From NCBI GenBank assembly GCA_902792895.1, contig CADBBK010000029.1:1-63792 (forward strand): a stretch of 63,792 nucleotides of DNA, given 5' to 3'. The notes under the pieces were generated by a model. The model was not told the origin of the DNA and did not search any database. It saw only the letters and a program-made list of their open reading frames with translations. The DNA comes from an uncultured Bacteroidales bacterium (GTDB lineage Bacteria > Bacteroidota > Bacteroidia > Bacteroidales > Muribaculaceae). Position numbers and translations under genes: made by a program. Positions 1 to 7,005 of this stretch are shown here, piece after piece; the stretch's first letter is position 1; every line of letters starts with the position of its first letter.

Positions 1-26
1 GGAAAAAATTCCCTTTTCAACCCTTT

Positions 27-47
27 AATGCTTGATAATCAAGCATT
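27..47. repeat. 21-bp perfect palindrome in the left terminal repeat
   Basis: Arms AATGCTTGAT and ATCAAGCATT flank a single A. The same palindrome occurs at 63746-63766. A dyad this long close to an element end could be a recombinase or replication-protein site; that role is inference. Confidence 0.7.
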
Positions 48-217
48 TGAATTTTTCAATCCTTTACAAATCGTAAAAAAACGCGAATTTTAACACTTTT
101 TTTTCTGAAAGAACCCCGATGAATACAGGTTTTACGGCCACTTTTGAGACCACCCTCAAATGTTAATTTTTTGGCTATTTTTTGTCACGTACTCACAAAA
201 AGTCGCGACAAAAAACG

Positions 218-253
218 ACCTTCCGCTGCCGTCCGAAAACGCCAGCGGAAGGT
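218..253. terminator. GC-rich hairpin downstream of the left ATPase gene
   Basis: An 11-bp stem (ACCTTCCGCTG with its complement), one C-C mismatch, then CGT/ACG around the loop CCGAAA. The counterpart at 63540-63575 has an unbroken 15-bp stem. There is no good T-tract, so it may be a structural or protein-binding site rather than an intrinsic terminator. Confidence 0.5.
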
Positions 254-365
254 ACAATAACAGCTTCAATGTAAACTATCTCATACCACACCAAATCGCT
301 GACAGTAGTAGAAAAAAGTGCCTATACTGATGTGGCAAGCTGACCAGCGATCTCTCAATGCCCAT

Positions 366-1049
366 TTATCGAAGGCTTTTGCCTTTGAACTCGATAAAAT
401 TGAACATCTCAAGAAACCTGTCGGCGATGTAGTCGCCGTACTTCGGAGCAATCTCTTCCATCGTAAGGTTGGTGGTCACGTGTGTGACGCTAGTGCGTCT
501 GTGATCATAGCGTAACTGGAAGACAAGCTGGAGTATATTTTGCTCCATGCCGTAGTATTTCGCAACTTTGGGTTCTCTTCCCAACTCATCGATGATGAGG
601 TTCCTTTCATCGTCAGTGTACGGCACTAGACCAGGAAGGCCGTCGATAGCATAGATGTTCGCCAACTCACTGGCAGACTTCAACAAGATGCCCTTCATTC
701 GAAAATCGTCATGTGTGCTTTCATATCGGGCATGTACGCTGTTGCGGTATTGGCGCACGGCTTGCAGCGTCATTGATTTGCCAAGGCCCAGTGATCCGTA
801 AAGGTATAGACCTTTTTTGTAGTCCAACTTGAGAGTGTTGTATGCATTGTTCTTCCACACCCAGGCAAATATTGACTTAAGGATGTCCTTGTCTAAGAGC
901 GTTGGGTTGAAACGTGGTTCAACCTTGCGGAAGGCTGCGAGATAGTATTGTACCTCTTTGACCATATCAACCGATTTTTGCGGTGTGAATGGTTGCTCTC
1001 GCAAGCGGGTTACTTGTTGTTGAAGTGTTTGTTGTGTTTTTGGGTCCAT
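366..1049 (-). CDS. DnaC/IstB-like AAA+ ATPase (helicase loader-like)
   Basis: A 227-residue P-loop ATPase of the DnaC/IstB type, proteins that load the replicative helicase at an origin opened by an initiator. Walker A GSLGLGKS is at residues 85-92 and Walker B LIIDELG at 151-157. A late TTNLTMEEIA...IADRF segment carries the probable arginine finger. The start overlaps the 3' end of the upstream initiator gene by 83 bp in another frame, which suggests translational coupling. It matches the right-end ATPase only weakly (about 30% by eye), mostly around TTNLT and IADRF. Because its partner is an HTH_36 protein and not a transposase, a replication role is more likely than an IstB role. Confidence 0.85.
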   Translation of the reverse strand: MDPKTQQTLQQQVTRLREQPFTPQKSVDMVKEVQYYLAAFRKVEPRFNPTLLDKDILKSIFAWVWKNNAYNTLKLDYKKGLYLYGSLGLGKSMTLQAVRQYRNSVHARYESTHDDFRMKGILLKSASELANIYAIDGLPGLVPYTDDERNLIIDELGREPKVAKYYGMEQNILQLVFQLRYDHRRTSVTHVTTNLTMEEIAPKYGDYIADRFLEMFNFIEFKGKSLR

Positions 1050-1662
1050 TGGATTGTTGTTTTAAGTCGTTAACTTTATGGCGTAGAACAGACATGAAGT
1101 GTTTCTTTGTCCACTCACTATCTTCGAGATCTTGAAATTTCCAATCAGCGATGATCTTCTCAGCCAGATGTCTGTATTCTTCTGCAGTTATCCCACAGCT
1201 CTTACATGCAAGCTCAATGTTTAAATCAATCATCACTTCAAGTTCAAGTTTCTTGCGCGTATCGTCGTCGACGTTGTTATTTAATTGTTTTTTCTTATTA
1301 TAATGTGTAGTAGGGTACTCATTTGGTGGGGGTGGTACGGCTATTTTGGTGGGGGTACCATTTGAGCTACCTACTATTTTGGTGGGGGTCTCCTCACACT
1401 TGGGCGTATCTCTTACAGCTTCATACACATTCGTCTGACCTGGCACACTCTTCACGGAAACCAAACCTTTCCTCTCGAGTTTGCATACGCATCGGCACCA
1501 AGTTTTTTCGTTGATATGTAGTGTATCACAGGCCGAACGCACGGTATACCTGTACCCGTTAGGCATAGAAGCGATGAAATTCCACACTGCTTTATCTGAA
1601 ACACTAAGTTCAGATGAACGGATGATAGCGTTCGGAACCATTGTGAAGCCCTTGTCGTTCAT
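967..1662 (-). CDS. HTH_36-type replication initiator-like protein
   Basis: A 231-residue protein. Residues 1-85 form a winged-helix HTH_36-like domain with FTMVPNAIIRS, AVWNFIASM, VRSACDTL and TNVYEAVRD. A proline-rich linker (about 88-125) follows, then a conserved C-terminal block (EVMIDLNIELA, IIADW, EWTKKHF). The right-end homologue shares roughly 55% identity over the HTH and C-terminal blocks. Such proteins pair with DnaC-like loaders in phage and plasmid replication modules, so I infer an initiator. The linker-coding DNA carries three copies of TTTGGTGGGGGT, which may be internal origin repeats. The gene overlaps the ATPase gene by 83 bp. Confidence 0.75.
   Translation of the reverse strand: MNDKGFTMVPNAIIRSSELSVSDKAVWNFIASMPNGYRYTVRSACDTLHINEKTWCRCVCKLERKGLVSVKSVPGQTNVYEAVRDTPKCEETPTKIVGSSNGTPTKIAVPPPPNEYPTTHYNKKKQLNNNVDDDTRKKLELEVMIDLNIELACKSCGITAEEYRHLAEKIIADWKFQDLEDSEWTKKHFMSVLRHKVNDLKQQSNGPKNTTNTSTTSNPLARATIHTAKIG
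1322..1389. repeat. Three 12-bp repeats inside the initiator linker
   Basis: TTTGGTGGGGGT occurs exactly at 1322-1333, 1345-1356 and 1378-1389, inside the proline-rich linker codons of the initiator gene. The right cassette has looser versions at about 62468-62505. This placement recalls phage lambda O, where origin iterons lie inside the initiator gene; the analogy is inference. Confidence 0.7.
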
Positions 1663-1692
1663 AGTTACAATCTCTTTGAAAGTTCGTCGACC

Positions 1693-1727
1693 GGCAACTC
1701 AGCCTCCACAAGGAGGCTGAACTTGCC
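1693..1727 (-). ncRNA. Conserved stem-loop before the initiator gene, left copy
   Basis: On the minus strand, GGCAAGTTCAGCCTCC and GGAGGCTGAGTTGCC pair over 15 bp with one bulged G and a TTGT loop. The right cassette has a different sequence but the same kind of hairpin in the same place (62098-62135). A preserved fold with changed sequence suggests a structured RNA or single-stranded DNA element. It could control initiator expression or act as a replication assembly site. Confidence 0.6.
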
Positions 1728-1757
1728 TTTCGAATACGATGTGTTTTCCATGATAGA

Positions 1758-2075
1758 TTAGATTTTACAGCCGACGAGACGTTCGATGTCGCTTTTGCGG
1801 TAGCGACGCTTGCCGCCGATCTCTACCTTCTTGAGGATGCCGTTCTGGTCCCAACGGTAGAGCGTCATCTTGGAGACGGACAGCAACTCTGACGCCTCAT
1901 CGATGGTTAATAACTGGTCGCTCGTCGCAGCGGCTTCTGCTTCAATCATAGCGACTGACTTTGCGCCGACAAGAATGTCTTGCGCGAACTCTTTCAAGTC
2001 CTTTGCTGAAACCTGAAGGATGACATTGGCATCTGATGCCAGGATGTCTGGTAATGTAAAATTTGTAGGTGTCAT
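1758..2075 (-). CDS. Excisionase-like HTH_17 (MerR-type) DNA-binding protein
   Basis: A 105-residue protein. The C-terminal half is a helix-turn-helix of the HTH_17/excisionase family: LLTIDEASELLSVSKMTLYRW, the wing GGKRRYRKSDIERLV and a short tail. The N-terminal half (FTLPDILASDANVILQVS...) is specific to this element family and is nearly as conserved. The right-end homologue is about 80% identical by eye, the most similar protein pair of the two cassettes. It is probably a small regulator of the cassette or an excision factor. It lies downstream of the conserved leader and iteron-like array. Confidence 0.8.
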   Translation of the reverse strand: MTPTNFTLPDILASDANVILQVSAKDLKEFAQDILVGAKSVAMIEAEAAATSDQLLTIDEASELLSVSKMTLYRWDQNGILKKVEIGGKRRYRKSDIERLVGCKI

Positions 2076-2121
2076 TGTTGAGTTATGAATTAGAGAGCAG
2101 GTTCTCGCTCATGTGTGTTAT

Positions 2122-2185
2122 ATGCCCTCCCGAATCCAGCTCTCGGTCGCAGAACCTTTGCGCCAGTCCATCATCGTTCGGACAT
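2122..2185 (-). ncRNA. Conserved structured leader upstream of the HTH gene, left copy
   Basis: This 64-nt block closely matches the right cassette (61649-61711). Outer arms ATGTCC and GGGCAT pair with one G-U; the right copy has ATGTCC and GGACAT. An inner hairpin, GGCGCA / TGCGACC with a bulged A, is the same in both. The 5' arm lies near the predicted transcription start, so it may be only partly transcribed. Confidence 0.5.
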
Positions 2186-2187
2186 TG

Positions 2188-2195
2188 CAAAGTTA
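2188..2195 (-). promoter_or_regulatory. -7 box of the left HTH/initiator/ATPase operon
   Basis: TAACTTTG on the minus strand matches the Bacteroidota -7 consensus TAnnTTTG. The palindrome GCATTATAATGC lies just upstream, where a bound protein could block the promoter. Confidence 0.7.
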
Positions 2196-2201
2196 CTGCC
2201 A

Positions 2202-2333
2202 GCATTATAATGCCATAATAATGCCGATATAAAAAAAGAGCGATAAAGATATTTCTATAATTTATTGTGTATCATTATGTTGTGCGTGATTTGTAGAAAT
2301 ATTTTCTAATGCCGTTTAATGCCAAATAATGCT
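2202..2333. repeat. Iteron-like TAATGCC array, left cassette
   Basis: Direct copies of TAATGCC(T) lie at 2208, 2219, 2307, 2317 and 2327, and an inverted GCATTA precedes the first to give a 12-bp palindrome. Spacings of 10-11 bp put the copies on one helix face. The array fills the gap between the unknown-protein gene and the operon promoter. It is likely a binding site for the cassette's initiator or HTH protein, or an origin. Confidence 0.65.
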
Positions 2334-2336
2334 ATT

Positions 2337-3203
2337 TTACTTTTTGAGATGTTTTTCTACAATATCGCATAGCATTTCATACCACTCTTTGTGATTGGTG
2401 TTGTTTTTCGAGGCTTGTTTGGGTACAATGTTTATTGATGTGCAGGCATCTCGCAACCATTGCTTCTTTTGCTCTTTTACACACCTTTTGATGTGTGATA
2501 AAGAACTCCAGAATTTATCCTTAAGTAGGGGATGGATTTCGCTAATGTCAGCATTAACAACCGCACTTGCCAGTTCATGGTATGGAAAATCAATATCAAG
2601 AACTCCTGTCGATCTAAGATAATTGAGTATACCTAGGAGTAATGACTCATTTGCAATAGTATATTTTGATTGTTCTTTTTCTTTCTCAGATCGTGTGATT
2701 GGCTGAGTTTCGCTATTTTTATCTGATGGGAACAGCGTCTCAAGGCTATATTTCATGGCAGCTTGATTTTCAGGTGTTGATTTTATACGATCAGCTATCA
2801 GATTTACAGCCCATGCTATCTTATCCTCTTCAAAGTCATTTGGTCGGGAAATGATATCCAAAGCAATAATATCAGATTTGATGGTTTCCATTAAAGAGAA
2901 AAAATCTCCACAGCCTCTCTCAATAAAATCGAATTTTTTTGATTTGTCAAGGTCTGTATTAGTTATAATATATTGATCAACTTCTGGAGACAATATGAAT
3001 TTCTTGATCACTTTTGCAACAATCTCTTTTTCATATTTGATGTTCGTATAGAGCACGCTAAATGCTAGTCGTGACTGAATGAAATATGCTCTCATATCAT
3101 AGGGTAGGGCTACTGCCACTTTATAAATGTCGTCATAGGAAGATATGCGCTTTGCTGCATCCCTAACTATATTGCCGTAATACTTCGCAGTGTCGTAACT
3201 CAT
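2337..3203 (-). CDS. Cassette protein of unknown function (288 aa)
   Basis: I do not recognise this protein. It is 288 residues, soluble-looking and largely helical, with no signal peptide or membrane segment. It is clearly, though distantly (about 25%), related to the 302-residue protein of the right cassette. Shared features are the start (YDxxKxYG), an early ALPYDMRAYFIQSRLAFSVLY-like block, ADISEIHPL late in the chain, and a closing NHKEWYEMLCDIV-like segment. No catalytic motif of tyrosine or serine recombinases is visible. It has its own promoter and lies on the tRNA side of the iteron-like array. Confidence 0.7.
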   Translation of the reverse strand: MSYDTAKYYGNIVRDAAKRISSYDDIYKVAVALPYDMRAYFIQSRLAFSVLYTNIKYEKEIVAKVIKKFILSPEVDQYIITNTDLDKSKKFDFIERGCGDFFSLMETIKSDIIALDIISRPNDFEEDKIAWAVNLIADRIKSTPENQAAMKYSLETLFPSDKNSETQPITRSEKEKEQSKYTIANESLLLGILNYLRSTGVLDIDFPYHELASAVVNADISEIHPLLKDKFWSSLSHIKRCVKEQKKQWLRDACTSINIVPKQASKNNTNHKEWYEMLCDIVEKHLKK

Positions 3204-3241
3204 CGGAATATCAGTTTATGTGTTGTAATGGTTTTACAAGG

Positions 3242-3249
3242 CAAAGTTA
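3242..3249 (-). promoter_or_regulatory. -7 box for the left unknown-protein gene
   Basis: TAACTTTG on the minus strand, about 40 bp before the start codon. The following CATTACAACACA resembles the sequence at the same place in the right cassette. Confidence 0.6.
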
Positions 3250-3425
3250 CAAATTATTCTTCAGAATGTGATATAGTGGGATAGGGAGTAAAGAACTTTT
3301 TTCAAACAAAATATCAACAGATAAAGAAGGCGGTGCAATTTTGGAGATAAGTGTTAATCGGTGCAGAAATCGGGCTGGAAAATTTTTGAACCGGTGCAAT
3401 TTCGGTGCAGTTTTGACCACGAAAA

Positions 3426-3458
3426 AGCGGAAGTCGTTGATTTTCAACGGCTTCCGCT
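3426..3458 (-). terminator. Terminator of the tRNA-Leu/Gly transcript
   Basis: GCGGAAGtCGTTGA pairs with TCAACGgCTTCCGC. On the minus strand the hairpin is followed by CTTTTTC, just after the tRNA-Leu 3' end. Confidence 0.7.
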
Positions 3459-3467
3459 CAAAAAAGG

Positions 3468-3551
3468 TGTCCAAGATGAGAGTCGAACTCACACGCCCAA
3501 TCGGGCACTACCCCCTCAAAGTAGCGCGTCTACCAATTCCGCCACCTGGAC
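3468..3551 (-). tRNA. tRNA-Leu (GAG)
   Basis: An 84-nt class II tRNA. The acceptor GTCCAGG pairs with CTTGGAC, the variable arm is long (TGCCCGATTGGGCG) and the T arm reads GAGTTCGACTC. Anticodon loop TTGAGGG gives GAG for CUC codons. CCA is not encoded. Its 3' end faces the left cassette, the usual arrangement for integration at a tRNA. Confidence 0.93.
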
Positions 3552-3559
3552 AAAAAGAG

Positions 3560-3632
<73 letters not shown>

Positions 3633-3684
3633 ATAATAATGGTACTGTTAACAGTACCGACTCTGGTGAAGTTCAAAGAACGTG

Positions 3685-3757
<73 letters not shown>

Positions 3758-3821
3758 AGTCAATGCTACTTTCGCAGTCAATTCCGACCCCTTTGCAGGG
3801 GTGCTTTCGAGAATTGCGGTG

Positions 3822-3829
3822 CAAAGATA
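3822..3829 (-). promoter_or_regulatory. -7 box of the tRNA-Gly/Gly/Leu operon
   Basis: TATCTTTG on the minus strand with a TTTTG at about the -33 distance upstream. It is the only promoter seen for the three tRNAs. Confidence 0.7.
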
Positions 3830-3885
3830 CAGCGACTTTTTGAACTGACAAAATTTTTTGCCAAAAAAATCGCTTTTTTGTTGAA

Positions 3886-4479
3886 TTATTTTTTTACACC
3901 GAGTAAGGTGAAGAACTCGTTTTGACGGTGAATGTCCTCAAACTCACCACTATACTCAAATGTAATGGTGGTTGAGTCCTGTTTCTCGACACCGCGCATC
4001 TTCATGCACATGTGCTGTGCTTCGGCATAGACAATGACGCCACGGTTGGGGAGCACGCGGGTGAGGAGCTCACAGATGTCGTGCGTCATGCGTTCCTGCA
4101 CCTGCAGGCGGCGGGAGAAGGTGTCGACGATGCGTGCGAGCTTGCTCAGGCCGACGATGCCTCCAGCAGGGATGTAACCGATAGACACCTTGCCGAAGAA
4201 CGGCAGGATGTGGTGCTCACACAGTGAATAGAACTCGATGTCCTTGACGATGACGATCTCACTGCCCTCGTGCTCAAAGATGGCACTGTGGACGATGGCG
4301 TCGGCGTTCTCATGGTAGCCCCGGGTGTTTTCGATCAGGGCCTTGGCAGCGCGCATGGGTGTCTTGGCGAGGCCCTCGCGGTCGGGGTCTTCACCGATGA
4401 GTTCGATGATGGCGCGGTAGTGTTCTGCTATTTTTTCGGCGAGTTTGAGGTCCTCGTCGCTGAAAACCATTTTAATCAT
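3886..4479 (-). CDS. folE: GTP cyclohydrolase I
   Basis: Converts GTP to 7,8-dihydroneopterin triphosphate, the first step of folate (and queuosine precursor) synthesis. The 197-residue length is typical. Zinc-binding Cys and His lie in YSLCEHHILPFFGK and in the later HMCMKMRGV segment. LAKTPMRAAKAL and RLQVQERMTHDI are also family-typical. The ATG at 4479 overlaps the end of the SPOR gene by 8 bp; the ATG three codons later is also possible. It is the last gene of the SPOR-folE unit. Confidence 0.97.
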   Translation of the reverse strand: MIKMVFSDEDLKLAEKIAEHYRAIIELIGEDPDREGLAKTPMRAAKALIENTRGYHENADAIVHSAIFEHEGSEIVIVKDIEFYSLCEHHILPFFGKVSIGYIPAGGIVGLSKLARIVDTFSRRLQVQERMTHDICELLTRVLPNRGVIVYAEAQHMCMKMRGVEKQDSTTITFEYSGEFEDIHRQNEFFTLLGVKK

Positions 4480-5137
4480 TACTCCAGATGTTGATGCGGT
4501 CCTTTACAATGACCATTTCACGTGCGAACTTGGGATAGATGCTCTTGATGCGCTGCAGTGCGGCCTGTGCCTCGCCACGGGTCTTGAAATCGCCGATGCG
4601 GAGTCTCCAGGACGGCGCCTTGTAGGTGATGTAGGAGCGGTACTGGGGGAACTTCATGGCGATGTCGCGGGCGCGCTTTTGTGCAGCGGCCTTGGCGGTC
4701 TTGGGATTATTGTCGGTATAGGCCTGGATGCGGAATCCCACGCTGTGCGACTCGATAGTCTGCTGTGAGGTGCGCTGGAGCTTGGGCTTCTTGGGCGTTG
4801 TTACTTCCTCTTTCTTTTTCTTATCCTTCTCTTCGTCTTTCTTCTTTTCTTCGTCCTTCTTGTTGTCGTTGTCGTCGTCGAGCTCGTTGATCTTCTCTTC
4901 GTCAACTTTCTTTTTCTCCTTGTCTTTCTCTTTGACTTTCTTGTCCTTGGAGTTGGTGGTCTGTTGCTTGCCGAGGTCGGCGTTGTTGCGCTTGACGAGC
5001 TCCTTGGGCGCATCGACGTTCACCTGGCCGTTACGGTTCAGGCGCTCGGTGATCTGTGGACGCTGTGCACTGGCTGCCATGGCGATGATGAACATCAGGC
5101 AGAAGATGAGTGCTCGTATGTGTAATTTTTTCAGCAT
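4472..5137 (-). CDS. Secreted SPOR-domain protein
   Basis: A 221-residue envelope protein from the ATG at 5137. A signal peptide (MLKKLHIRALIFCLMF... ending ASA-Q) is followed by a very charged Lys/Glu/Asp tract at about residues 65-125 and a C-terminal SPOR domain (VGFRIQAYTD... to FAREMVIVKD). SPOR domains bind denuded glycan strands of peptidoglycan. An upstream in-frame ATG is rejected because it would translate the -7 promoter box (YLCG). The gene overlaps folE by 8 bp; tpiA lies upstream. Confidence 0.88.
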   Translation of the reverse strand: MLKKLHIRALIFCLMFIIAMAASAQRPQITERLNRNGQVNVDAPKELVKRNNADLGKQQTTNSKDKKVKEKDKEKKKVDEEKINELDDDNDNKKDEEKKKDEEKDKKKKEEVTTPKKPKLQRTSQQTIESHSVGFRIQAYTDNNPKTAKAAAQKRARDIAMKFPQYRSYITYKAPSWRLRIGDFKTRGEAQAALQRIKSIYPKFAREMVIVKDRINIWSND

Positions 5138-5174
5138 TATATCTAGTATGATGTGTTGTCGTGAAATTTTGCCG

Positions 5175-5182
5175 CAAAGATA
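5175..5182 (-). promoter_or_regulatory. -7 box of the SPOR-folE operon
   Basis: TATCTTTG on the minus strand, about 38 bp before the start at 5137. Confidence 0.65.
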
Positions 5183-5280
5183 GTGCAATTTTCCGTATCA
5201 GGTAGTTTTTTTTAAGAAATTCTGCTTCAAGACACTGCATTGACGGTCTTAACGGGAAATAATGACGGGGCTGGAAAAGA

Positions 5281-5311
5281 AATTGGCCCAACTGGCCGGT
5301 TGTGGCCAATT
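5281..5311 (-). terminator. tpiA terminator hairpin
   Basis: AATTGGCC-CAAC pairs with GTTG-t-GGCCAATT, followed on the minus strand by TCTTTTCC. It lies 39 bp past the tpiA stop. Confidence 0.55.
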
Positions 5312-5349
5312 GGACCAATAGCGTGATGTCGCCAGACTGCTGCTGTGAC

Positions 5350-6108
5350 TTAGAAGGCAGTAACGATGCCCATGAAGTCACCAGCCTTCAACGAGGCGCC
5401 GCCGATGAGGCCGCCGTCGATGTCGGGCTTGGCAAACAGTTCGGGAGCGTTGCTGGGCTTGCAGCTGCCGCCGTACAGGATGGTGGTGTCGTCGGCTGCC
5501 TGTGCACCGAACTTGTCGGCCAGCAGACCACGGATCAGGGCGTGGATTTCCTGAGCCTGGTCGCTCGTGGCGGTCTTGCCGGTACCGATGGCCCAGATGG
5601 GCTCATAGGCGATGACGATGTTCTGGAACTGCTCGGCAGTGAGGTGGAAGAGTGAATCGCGGATTTCGGCTTCGATAACGTCCTTGAACGTGCCGTTCTC
5701 GCGCTCCTCGAGGCTCTCGCCGCAGCAGAAGATCACCTTCAGCCCGTTGGCAAGTGCCAGGTCGACTTTCTCCTTAAGGATCTCGGCCGTCTCGTGGTAG
5801 TAGCCGCGGCGCTCGCTGTGGCCCAGGATGACGTAGTTTGCACCCGTTGAAGCCACCATCGCTGCCGAAACCTCGCCGGTGTAGGCACCGCTGGTGTGGT
5901 CGGCGCAGTTCTGAGCTGCCAGGCCCACCTTGTTGATGTCGATGACCTCACGAACGGCGGTCAGGTGAGTGAAGGGAACGCCCACGATGACGTCGCACTT
6001 CAGCCCCTGGGCTGCCGATACTGCCTCACACACTTCCTTGGCGAGCTGTACGCCCTCGGGCACGGTGGTATTCATCTTCCAGTTGCCCGCAACAATGTTC
6101 TTTCTCAT
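5350..6108 (-). CDS. tpiA: Triosephosphate isomerase
   Basis: Interconverts dihydroxyacetone phosphate and glyceraldehyde 3-phosphate in glycolysis. It has 252 residues from [13 protein letters not shown]. Active-site landmarks are the N-terminal Lys of GNWKMN, the His of ILGHSERR, and the Glu of [11 protein letters not shown] with its flexible loop; YGGSCKPSN binds phosphate. An ATG at 6168 is rejected because the codons after it are the promoter box. The gene lies upstream of SPOR-folE, an order I recall from other Bacteroidales. Confidence 0.97.
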   Translation of the reverse strand: MRKNIVAGNWKMNTTVPEGVQLAKEVCEAVSAAQGLKCDVIVGVPFTHLTAVREVIDINKVGLAAQNCADHTSGAYTGEVSAAMVASTGANYVILGHSERRGYYHETAEILKEKVDLALANGLKVIFCCGESLEERENGTFKDVIEAEIRDSLFHLTAEQFQNIVIAYEPIWAIGTGKTATSDQAQEIHALIRGLLADKFGAQAADDTTILYGGSCKPSNAPELFAKPDIDGGLIGGASLKAGDFMGIVTAF

Positions 6109-6157
6109 TTTTCTCTTTTCTCGGTTAAACAATAAAAAGTGATTTGATTCGATACCG

Positions 6158-6165
6158 CAAAGGTA
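6158..6165 (-). promoter_or_regulatory. -7 box for tpiA
   Basis: TACCTTTG on the minus strand, 50 bp upstream of the chosen tpiA start. Confidence 0.7.
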
Positions 6166-6243
6166 CAACGTTTTCGTGAAACCGTCAAAGAAACTGAGAG
6201 AACTTTATGAACAGCCCATGCACTGCAGTTTTGATGCCCGTGT

Positions 6244-6948
6244 TCAAGAGAGCATCTCGATGATGGCGCTGGGCTGGCCATCGATGGCTAGAGCGACAAT
6301 GTAGCCGCCGTCGGTGGGGTAGAGGGTGGGGGTGAGCAGGTCGCCCTGCTTGGCGGCGATGCGGTACTCCACCCGCATGTCCTTGACCTCGAAACCCTCG
6401 GGCAGCAGTTCCATGGCGATGCGCACATAGTTGGCGTTGTTCATGTGGCGGTTGTAGTCGATGTCGGCGCGCATGACGCGAACGGGTTCCATCACGGTGC
6501 AGTCCTGCTTGGGCAGGATGATGCGGCGCCCGCGGTAGTTCATCTCCTGCTTGGGCTCGAGCGTGAGCGAGGCAATGGTGTCGTCCGAGAGCCGCGCTAG
6601 TTTGCCCGTAGCCAGGTCCACAAAGGCGCCCATGCTCCACGTGCGGTAGCAGGGCTGTCCCTGGGCGTCGCGGATGAACGTGTTGCGGAAGCCGTACATC
6701 GGCATCACCTCGTAGATCGAGGTCGTTACCGTCAGGTCCTCCTTGAAATGCGGGACGCGCACGACTTCGACCTGCCGCGTGGCCAGCAGTTGTGTCATGT
6801 TGTTGTCATGGAAGAACTTGCGGGCGGTGGGCTCGCTGTCAATCCACATTTCGGAGCAGTCTTGCATCATCTGCAAGGCTGAATAGAGTTTCAATTTTCC
6901 ATTGTTGTCACAGGTGCTCGTTGTGACTTTGTAGTTGAGTGTGTACAT
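6244..6948 (-). CDS. Acyl-ACP thioesterase
   Basis: A 234-residue double-hotdog protein of the acyl-ACP thioesterase family (PF01643), which hydrolyses acyl-ACP to free fatty acid. The N-terminal hotdog has the helix SALQMMQDCSEMWID. The second hotdog carries DIDYNRHMNNANYV, where the conserved Asn/His region lies. There is no signal peptide, so it acts in the cytoplasm. It stands alone between tpiA and the large secreted protease gene. Confidence 0.88.
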   Translation of the reverse strand: MYTLNYKVTTSTCDNNGKLKLYSALQMMQDCSEMWIDSEPTARKFFHDNNMTQLLATRQVEVVRVPHFKEDLTVTTSIYEVMPMYGFRNTFIRDAQGQPCYRTWSMGAFVDLATGKLARLSDDTIASLTLEPKQEMNYRGRRIILPKQDCTVMEPVRVMRADIDYNRHMNNANYVRIAMELLPEGFEVKDMRVEYRIAAKQGDLLTPTLYPTDGGYIVALAIDGQPSAIIEMLS

Positions 6949-7005
6949 TGTATTTGATTGATGATAGTTGATGATTCAATGGTCACGGGCTATGATGGCC
7001 ATGCC

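Larger units (their letters stand above)
1..303. repeat. 303-bp inverted terminal repeat, left copy
   Basis: Positions 1-303 match the reverse complement of 63490-63792 without gaps. I count 13 mismatches: position 100, four between 133 and 192, and eight between 193 and 252. Positions 1-99 and 253-303 are identical in both copies. The repeat is AT-rich and non-coding. It contains a perfect palindrome near its outer end and a GC-rich hairpin near its inner end. It ends 62 bp beyond the stop codon of the neighbouring ATPase gene. Confidence 0.95.
1..3250 (-). mobile_element. Left replication-module cassette (integrated plasmid/phage-like)
   Basis: The cassette holds, from the inner end outward, a protein of unknown function, an iteron-like array, a structured leader, an excisionase-like HTH gene, a stem-loop, an HTH_36 initiator gene, a DnaC-like ATPase gene and the terminal repeat. 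All genes are on the minus strand. The whole order recurs inverted at 60.4-63.8 kb. The inner boundary lies somewhere between about 3250 and the tRNA-Leu 3' end at 3468. No recombinase gene is present, so the real element may continue past position 1. Confidence 0.65.

Noticed and set aside
366-1662. IS21-type istA/istB pair
   Set aside because: The partner gene is an HTH_36 protein with no DDE transposase domain, and the ATPase overlaps it in the manner of phage initiator/loader pairs.
6106-6168. Longer N-termini reading YLCG for tpiA, the SPOR protein and the CDF transporter
   Set aside because: YLCG is the translation of the -7 promoter box TAnCTTTGCGG, so these starts lie at or upstream of the transcription start.
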